DNA from: an uncultured Clostridia bacterium
Lineage (GTDB): Bacteria; Bacillota; Clostridia; Christensenellales; Borkfalkiaceae
Assembly (NCBI GenBank): GCA_944375795.1
Contig: CALWAU010000114.1
Span: forward strand, 1-56,100
Direction: 5' to 3'
DNA: 56,100 nt
Below the pieces are notes generated by a model, which saw only the letters and a list, made by a program, of their open reading frames with translations, was not told where the DNA came from and searched no databases. This document shows positions 51,909 through 56,100 of the stretch, in pieces. The translations under genes and the position numbers were made by a program. How positions within the stretch are numbered: the first letter of the stretch is position 1; the number at the start of each line of letters is the position of its first letter.

Positions 51909-52922
51909 TCAGATTTTCGATTGAATCAGCGATTTGATTTTGGCGACGACTTCTTCGATGCCCAGGCCGGAGGTGTCTACGGAAACGGCGTCCTCCGCCC
52001 GCTTCAAGGGCGAAATCTCCCGTTCCGAATCCTGCTTGTCGCGCGCCCGGATCTCCCGGAGAAGCACCTCGAAATCCACCTTTTCCCCGCGCGCCTCCAG
52101 CTCCTTCTGCCTGCGCAGCGCCCGTACGCGAGGGTCGGCGGTCAGAAAAAATTTGAACCGGGCGCCGGGGAGCACCACGGAGCCGATATCCCTTCCGTCC
52201 AGCACGCAGGACATATCCGAAGCGATTTTCCGCTGCATCTCCACCATCTTTTCCCGAACGGCGGGATGCGCGGAAATATCGGACGCCGCCGCGGAGACCT
52301 CGTTTTTGCGAATCGCCTCCGAAACGTCCTCCCCGTCCAGCAGAGTATGCTGCCGCCCGCCCTCGTAACGGATCTCCAGGCGCAGGTCCTTCAGCATTTC
52401 GCCGACCGCGCCGCCGTCCCGGGGATCGATCCCCCTGCGCAGCGCCCCGAGCGCGCAGGCCCGATACATCGCCCCCGTGTCGAGATGCAGAATATGGTAA
52501 TCCTCGGCGAGCCGTTCCGCCACCGTGCTCTTTCCGCTGCCGGCGGGGCCGTCCAAGGCAATGTTGTAGATTTCCGAAATATCTCTCCGCAAAATTTTCG
52601 CTCCTCTCAGATATACGTGCGCCGCGCGGGTCCCCGCGGGCCTCTCCGTAAAGAGCATGACCCTGATGCACCGCGCCAGCCCGCCCTCCGTCTCCGGCTC
52701 CGTACAGGCGAACAGAGGCGCGAAATCGTAGCCGCATTCCCTCGCCGCCTTGGCGGGATGCCGGGAATGCAGATCGGCCGTCAGAGAAAACAGGAAACCG
52801 TCTACCTCCTCTTTCCGCAGAGCGTTGCGCGCAAAAATTTCGTCCAGCATTTCTTTGACCGCGCCGGAAATTTCCTGCGCGTCGTCCGCTTCGACCGTCG
52901 TCGCGCCGCGAATGATCGTCAT
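51909..52922 (-). CDS. Chorismate mutase (AroH type) fused to cytidylate kinase
   Basis: 337 residues in one frame. Residues about 1-112 match AroH-type chorismate mutase: RGATTVEADDA, SLTADLHSRHPAKAARECGYDFAPL split over the core, EGGLARCIRVM and AHVYLRGAKILR. Equivalents of the AroH catalytic Arg7, Glu78, Arg90 and Tyr108 are visible. Residues about 118-337 are CMP kinase: P-loop IALDGPAGSGKST, LDTGAMYRA, DGRDIGSVVLP and SDISAHPAVRE. It would supply both prephenate and CDP. RBS AAGGAGAGG precedes ATG 52922; promoter at 53040-53011. The kinase alone is the usual gene here, so the mutase domain is an addition. Confidence 0.9.
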   Translation of the reverse strand: MTIIRGATTVEADDAQEISGAVKEMLDEIFARNALRKEEVDGFLFSLTADLHSRHPAKAARECGYDFAPLFACTEPETEGGLARCIRVMLFTERPAGTRAAHVYLRGAKILRRDISEIYNIALDGPAGSGKSTVAERLAEDYHILHLDTGAMYRACALGALRRGIDPRDGGAVGEMLKDLRLEIRYEGGRQHTLLDGEDVSEAIRKNEVSAAASDISAHPAVREKMVEMQRKIASDMSCVLDGRDIGSVVLPGARFKFFLTADPRVRALRRQKELEARGEKVDFEVLLREIRARDKQDSEREISPLKRAEDAVSVDTSGLGIEEVVAKIKSLIQSKI

Positions 52923-53010
52923 AGCCCTCTCCTTGCCGCAAAATCGGTCCGGAACAGCCGCGCGATGAATTTCCGCTCATCGGCGATTGTACAGCAGACC
53001 TTTACAATAT

Positions 53011-53040
53011 ATTATACACACAGAACCGCCCGCGCGTCAA
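53011..53040 (-). promoter_or_regulatory. Promoter of the aroH-cmk/plsC/ispH-rpsA transcript
   Basis: On the minus strand TTGACG (53040-53035) and TATAAT (53016-53011), 18 bp spacer, about 80 nt before the start codon. Confidence 0.75.
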
Positions 53041-53093
53041 GTAAAACCCGAGGGCTTCCCGCAAAAAGCGCACAAAAAGCGCCGAAAAGCGCC

Positions 53094-54341
53094 TTATTTT
53101 ATCGCGTTTCCCGCGGCATGGCCCGTCGAAAAGGCAATTTGCAGATTAAACCCGCCCGTAAAAGCGTCCGCATCCAGAACCTCCCCGCAGAAACGAAGCC
53201 CTTTTACCTTCCGGGATTCCATCGTCTTGGGGTCGATTTCGGACAGCTCCACGCCGCCGGAAGTCACGACCGCCTCCGAAAAGCCGCGTATCCCCCTGAC
53301 TTGCAGGGGAAACGCCTTCAAGGCCGACAAAAGGCCGCGCCTTTCCTCTCTCGTAACAGCGTTGACGCTCTTTTTCTCGTCCGTGCCGCAGACTTTCAGC
53401 ACCGCGGAAATCATGCTCCGCGGAAGCAGATCGCCCAGGGCGTGGCACAGCTGCCGGTTCCTGTATTTGTCGAAATCCCGCAGCAGGCGCTTGTCCAGCG
53501 TCTCCTCGTCGAGGGCGGGCTTGAGGTCGAGAGAAAGGCATATCACTTCGGGAGGAATGCGGTTTATGAGGGCGGAAAGCGACAGGGCCAAGGGACCCGA
53601 GATCCCGAAATGCGCAAACAGCAATTCGCCGAATCCGTCATAAATCGTCTTTTTTCCGCGCTTTGCGCGCAGGGCGACGTTTTTGAGCGCAAGGCCCTGC
53701 AGTTCCCCGAAAAAATCCCCTTCCAACTCTATGCCGCAGAGGCTGGGACGCGCTTCGACGACGGAATGCCCCGCCTCCGTCGCAAACCGATAACCGTCCC
53801 CCGTGGAACCCGTAGAGGGATAACTCAATCCGCCCGTACAGACGATCGCTTCGTCGCATTCGTATTCCGCCCTGTCCGTCCGCACCCCTGTTATGCGTGA
53901 CATAATACCCATGTCTGACATAACAGATTGTATGCAAAGGCGTTCGGCGGTTTCGCCGAGATGTATCTCCGCTCCCGCCTCCCGACAGGCTTTTTCCAGC
54001 GTCTTGGTGACGTCGCTCGCATGGTCGGACGCGGGAAAAACCCGATTTCCGCGCTCCGTTTTCAGCATCAGTCCGTGCGAGGAAAAAAACTCCATCGTAT
54101 CCCGGGGAGAGAAGGCATAAACGGCGCCCCGCAAAAATTTTCCGCCGCGCACGACGTTTGCGAAAAATCCGTCCGGCGAAGTGTCGTTCGTCAGGTTGCA
54201 TCTCCCCTTTCCCGTAATGTAGATCTTTTTGCCGAGCTTTTCGTTTTTTTCAATCAGCAAAACGGCGTTTCCGTTTTTTGCGGCCGCATACGCCGCCATA
54301 AGCCCGGAGGCGCCGCCCCCGATCACGCATACACGCTTCAT
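53094..54341 (-). CDS. HI0933/BaiN-type NAD(P)/FAD-dependent oxidoreductase
   Basis: 415 residues. FAD-binding GGGASGLMAAYAA, GKKIYITGKGRCNLTND, CTGGLSYPSTGSTGDGY and the C-terminal FCGEVLDADAFTGGFNLQIA, all typical of the HI0933 family, whose physiological substrate is mostly unknown. Compared with the family pattern, about 13 residues (around VMSDMGIMSRIT, residue ~140) are extra; they are encoded by the palindromic element at 53888-53926. RBS GAAGGGA before ATG 54341. Confidence 0.92.
   Translation of the reverse strand: MKRVCVIGGGASGLMAAYAAAKNGNAVLLIEKNEKLGKKIYITGKGRCNLTNDTSPDGFFANVVRGGKFLRGAVYAFSPRDTMEFFSSHGLMLKTERGNRVFPASDHASDVTKTLEKACREAGAEIHLGETAERLCIQSVMSDMGIMSRITGVRTDRAEYECDEAIVCTGGLSYPSTGSTGDGYRFATEAGHSVVEARPSLCGIELEGDFFGELQGLALKNVALRAKRGKKTIYDGFGELLFAHFGISGPLALSLSALINRIPPEVICLSLDLKPALDEETLDKRLLRDFDKYRNRQLCHALGDLLPRSMISAVLKVCGTDEKKSVNAVTREERRGLLSALKAFPLQVRGIRGFSEAVVTSGGVELSEIDPKTMESRKVKGLRFCGEVLDADAFTGGFNLQIAFSTGHAAGNAIK
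53888..53926. repeat. Palindromic element copy inside the HI0933-type gene
   Basis: CTGTTATGCGTGACAT (53888-53903), 7-nt loop, ATGTCTGACATAACAG (53911-53926). 13 of 16 positions pair; the three mismatches lie in the core. The length of 39 bp is 13 codons, so the reading frame stays open. Same architecture as the 13649 copy, with different but self-complementary outer arms. Confidence 0.75.
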
Positions 54342-54395
54342 TCCCTTCGCTCCGTTTCTTCAAAGCCGCCCCGCGGGGATCCGATAACCGAAAGA

Positions 54396-54422
54396 GTTCC
54401 GGCGTCAGCACCACGCCGGAAC
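54396..54422 (-). terminator. Hairpin after oadA
   Basis: GTTCCGGCGT (54396-54405) and ACGCCGGAAC (54413-54422), 10-bp stem, 7-nt loop, followed on the minus strand by TCTTTC. Weak T tail. Confidence 0.65.
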
Positions 54423-54446
54423 CCCCTTTCCGATTGAATTTTTCGT

Positions 54447-55868
54447 TCAGACGGGATACACTTTACCCTTGGCGAGATCTCTGTCCACGCCCTTTTTCTG
54501 CGCCTCTCTCCACTTGAAGAAATTCTCGGCGACCTGTTCAAAGACCGCATACGAAAGGACGTCCTCTTCCTTTTCGTAATAGCCCATCTCCATGAGCTTT
54601 TTCTTGGTCTCCTCGTATTCGGGCTTGAGGTCGTCCGCGGGGCGATGGGTAATCCGTTCGGCGCTGCCGAGCACCTTTTTGGCGATTTCCTCATCGACGG
54701 GCATGGGCAGCTTGCCGTACTTTCCGGCAAACAGGTCTTTGGTCTCCTTGGTGACCATCTTATAACGTTCGCCCATGATGACGTTGAGCACCGCCTGCGT
54801 GCCGACGATCTGAGAGGAAGGCGTCACGAGGGGCGGATAACCGCAGTCCTTGCGGACGTTGGGGACCTCGGCGAGGCAGTCCATCAGCTTATCTTCCTTG
54901 CCTGCCTTTTTGAGCTGGCTGATGAGATTGGACAGCATGCCGCCAGGGACCTGATAGATCAGCGTGTTGACGTCGATGCCCTTGACCTTGTCGGTGAGAA
55001 TGCCGTCGTCCTTCAATCTCTTTTCCACCGTCTTGAAATGGGATACGATGGGCAGAAGCTTTTCCATCTGAATGCCCGTATCGTATTCGGTGCCCTTCAG
55101 GGTCGCCACCAGCGGTTCGGTCGCCGGCTGAGAGGTGCCGTTCGCGAGCGGCGAAAGCGCCGTATCCACGATATCCACGCCCGCCAGAATCGCCATGAGA
55201 TAATCCATGTCGCCCGTACCCGTCGTGTTGTGGGTATGCAAATGAATCTTGGTCTCGGGGCGAAGCGCCCCTTTGAGCGCCTTGACGAGCTTATAGGTAT
55301 CGAAGGGCAGCAGGAGGTTCGCCATATCTTTCAGACAGATATTGTCCGCTCCCATATCCTCCAGCTGCTTGCCGAGCTTTACGAAATACTCCTCGGTATA
55401 GACGGGGCCGGTCGTATAGCAGATGGTCGCCTCGCAGACGCCGCCGTATTTCTTGATTGCCTTCATCGAGGTCTCGAGGTTTCTCGGATCGTTGAGCGCG
55501 TCGAACACGCGGACGACCCCCACGCCGTTTTCGATGGACTTCTCGACGAATTTCTCCACGAGGTCGTCCGCATAATGGCGGTAGCCGAGGAGATTCTGCC
55601 CTCTCAGAAGCATCTGTATGGGCGTCTTTTTGAGGTGCGCCTTCAGCGTGCGCAGCCTCTCCCAAGGATCCTCGTTGAGGAAGCGGAGGCAGGAATCGAA
55701 CGTCGCACCCCCCCACGCTTCGAGGGAATAATAGCCGATGTCGTCCAGCTGTTCGAGTACGGGAAGCATCTCGTCGAGCCGCATTCTCGTCGCCGCCTGC
55801 GACTGATGCGCGTCGCGGAGAATGGTTTCCGTAATCATGATTTTTTTATTTTGCGTTTTGATTTCCAT
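54447..55868 (-). CDS. oadA: Oxaloacetate decarboxylase alpha subunit (carboxyltransferase)
   Basis: 473 residues. Carboxyltransferase barrel with ETILRDAHQSQAATRM, LRGQNLLGYRHY, CLKDMANLLLP (carboxyl-carrying Lys region) and HLHTHNTTGTG (metal-binding His), then the conserved PGGM domain. There is no C-terminal biotinyl domain (no AMKM), so the biotin carrier must be a separate protein outside the window. With OadB it couples oxaloacetate decarboxylation to Na+ export. 41 nt after oadB. Confidence 0.93.
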   Translation of the reverse strand: MEIKTQNKKIMITETILRDAHQSQAATRMRLDEMLPVLEQLDDIGYYSLEAWGGATFDSCLRFLNEDPWERLRTLKAHLKKTPIQMLLRGQNLLGYRHYADDLVEKFVEKSIENGVGVVRVFDALNDPRNLETSMKAIKKYGGVCEATICYTTGPVYTEEYFVKLGKQLEDMGADNICLKDMANLLLPFDTYKLVKALKGALRPETKIHLHTHNTTGTGDMDYLMAILAGVDIVDTALSPLANGTSQPATEPLVATLKGTEYDTGIQMEKLLPIVSHFKTVEKRLKDDGILTDKVKGIDVNTLIYQVPGGMLSNLISQLKKAGKEDKLMDCLAEVPNVRKDCGYPPLVTPSSQIVGTQAVLNVIMGERYKMVTKETKDLFAGKYGKLPMPVDEEIAKKVLGSAERITHRPADDLKPEYEETKKKLMEMGYYEKEEDVLSYAVFEQVAENFFKWREAQKKGVDRDLAKGKVYPV

Positions 55869-55909
55869 ATTCGTATTACCTCTTCAATTTTATCCGCTTT
55901 GCGCCCGCC

Positions 55910-56100
55910 TCAGAACAGCGAAATCAGGAAGCCGGCGGCTATCGCCGAACCGATGACGCCGGCGACGTTAGGTCCCATCGCGTGCATCAGCAAATGGTTG
56001 TTGGGGTCGGTTTCCCGCCCGACGTCCTCGGATACGCGCGCCGCCATGGGCACGGCGGAAACGCCCGCGCTGCCGATGAGCGGATTGATCTGCCCGTGCG
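55910..56100 (-). CDS. oadB: Oxaloacetate decarboxylase beta subunit, C-terminal part (5' end beyond window)
   Basis: 63 residues to the TGA at 55912-55910. [19 protein letters not shown], then [28 protein letters not shown], is the conserved end of the Na+-translocating beta subunit, an integral membrane protein. The gene starts outside the window and leads the oadB-oadA order. Confidence 0.93.
   Translation of the reverse strand, partial: HGQINPLIGSAGVSAVPMAARVSEDVGRETDPNNHLLMHAMGPNVAGVIGSAIAAGFLISLF

Noticed and set aside
50376..53900. Open frame of 1174 codons on the plus strand
   Set aside because: It lies antisense to ispH-rpsA, plsC, aroH-cmk and part of the flavoprotein gene, all strongly supported; long antisense frames arise from GC-rich third positions here.

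Overview
The window looks like chromosome from an anaerobic, endospore-forming member of the Firmicutes, class Clostridia. The evidence is a full spoIIIA locus (AA to AH), spoIVB, a SpoIIM-like gene, ytfJ/gerW, an IspH-RpsA fusion, clostridial gene order around scpAB and nusB/dxs/recN, and a sodium-pump oxaloacetate decarboxylase. The moderately GC-rich codon use and some of the fusions would fit an uncultured Christensenellales-type lineage, but that placement is inference.

Layout. 1-4.6 kb: the tail of a nucleotidyltransferase-like gene, then a TetR regulator with two palindromes on its own promoter, an 11-codon leader peptide and a heterodimeric ABC exporter whose second subunit is frameshifted. 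4.7-8.9 kb: a DtxR/MntR-type regulator, tRNA-Leu(CAA) on the minus strand, polA and coaE. 8.9-19.9 kb: a gene-free 0.5 kb holding the glgB promoter and leader, then a glycogen locus glgB-glgC-glgD-glgA, glgP with its own consensus promoter, and a cytosolic GH13 debranching-type hydrolase. 20-22.4 kb: a Xer-type tyrosine recombinase and hflX. 22.4-24.4 kb: two minus-strand genes (an unknown protein and a small eight-cysteine protein) divergent from lexA across a shared SOS box. From 24.5 kb to the end every gene is on the minus strand.

The minus-strand block, in transcription order from the right edge: oadB-oadA; a HI0933-type flavoprotein; a chorismate mutase-CMP kinase fusion, plsC and ispH-rpsA; htpG; spoIIIAA-AH; asp23-nusB-folD-ispA-dxs-tlyA-nadK-argR-recN-spoIVB-spoIIM-like-dacA; lysA; a site-2-type protease-scpA-scpB-ytfI-ytfJ-dacF-rluB. 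It joins isoprenoid precursor synthesis (ispH, dxs, ispA), chromosome maintenance (recN, scpAB, lexA, polA), cell wall and sporulation.

Main observations for follow-up. (1) A family of palindromic elements (about 15-17 bp arms, 7-nt loop, core TATGTCWGACAT) occurs at four places, two of them inside reading frames. (2) An AroH chorismate mutase domain is fused to cytidylate kinase. (3) A small eight-cysteine protein and its partner face lexA across an SOS box. (4) Several promoters lie so close to start codons that the mRNAs should be leaderless. (5) There is a one-base G-tract frameshift in an ABC transporter. No CRISPR array, insertion sequence or prophage was seen.
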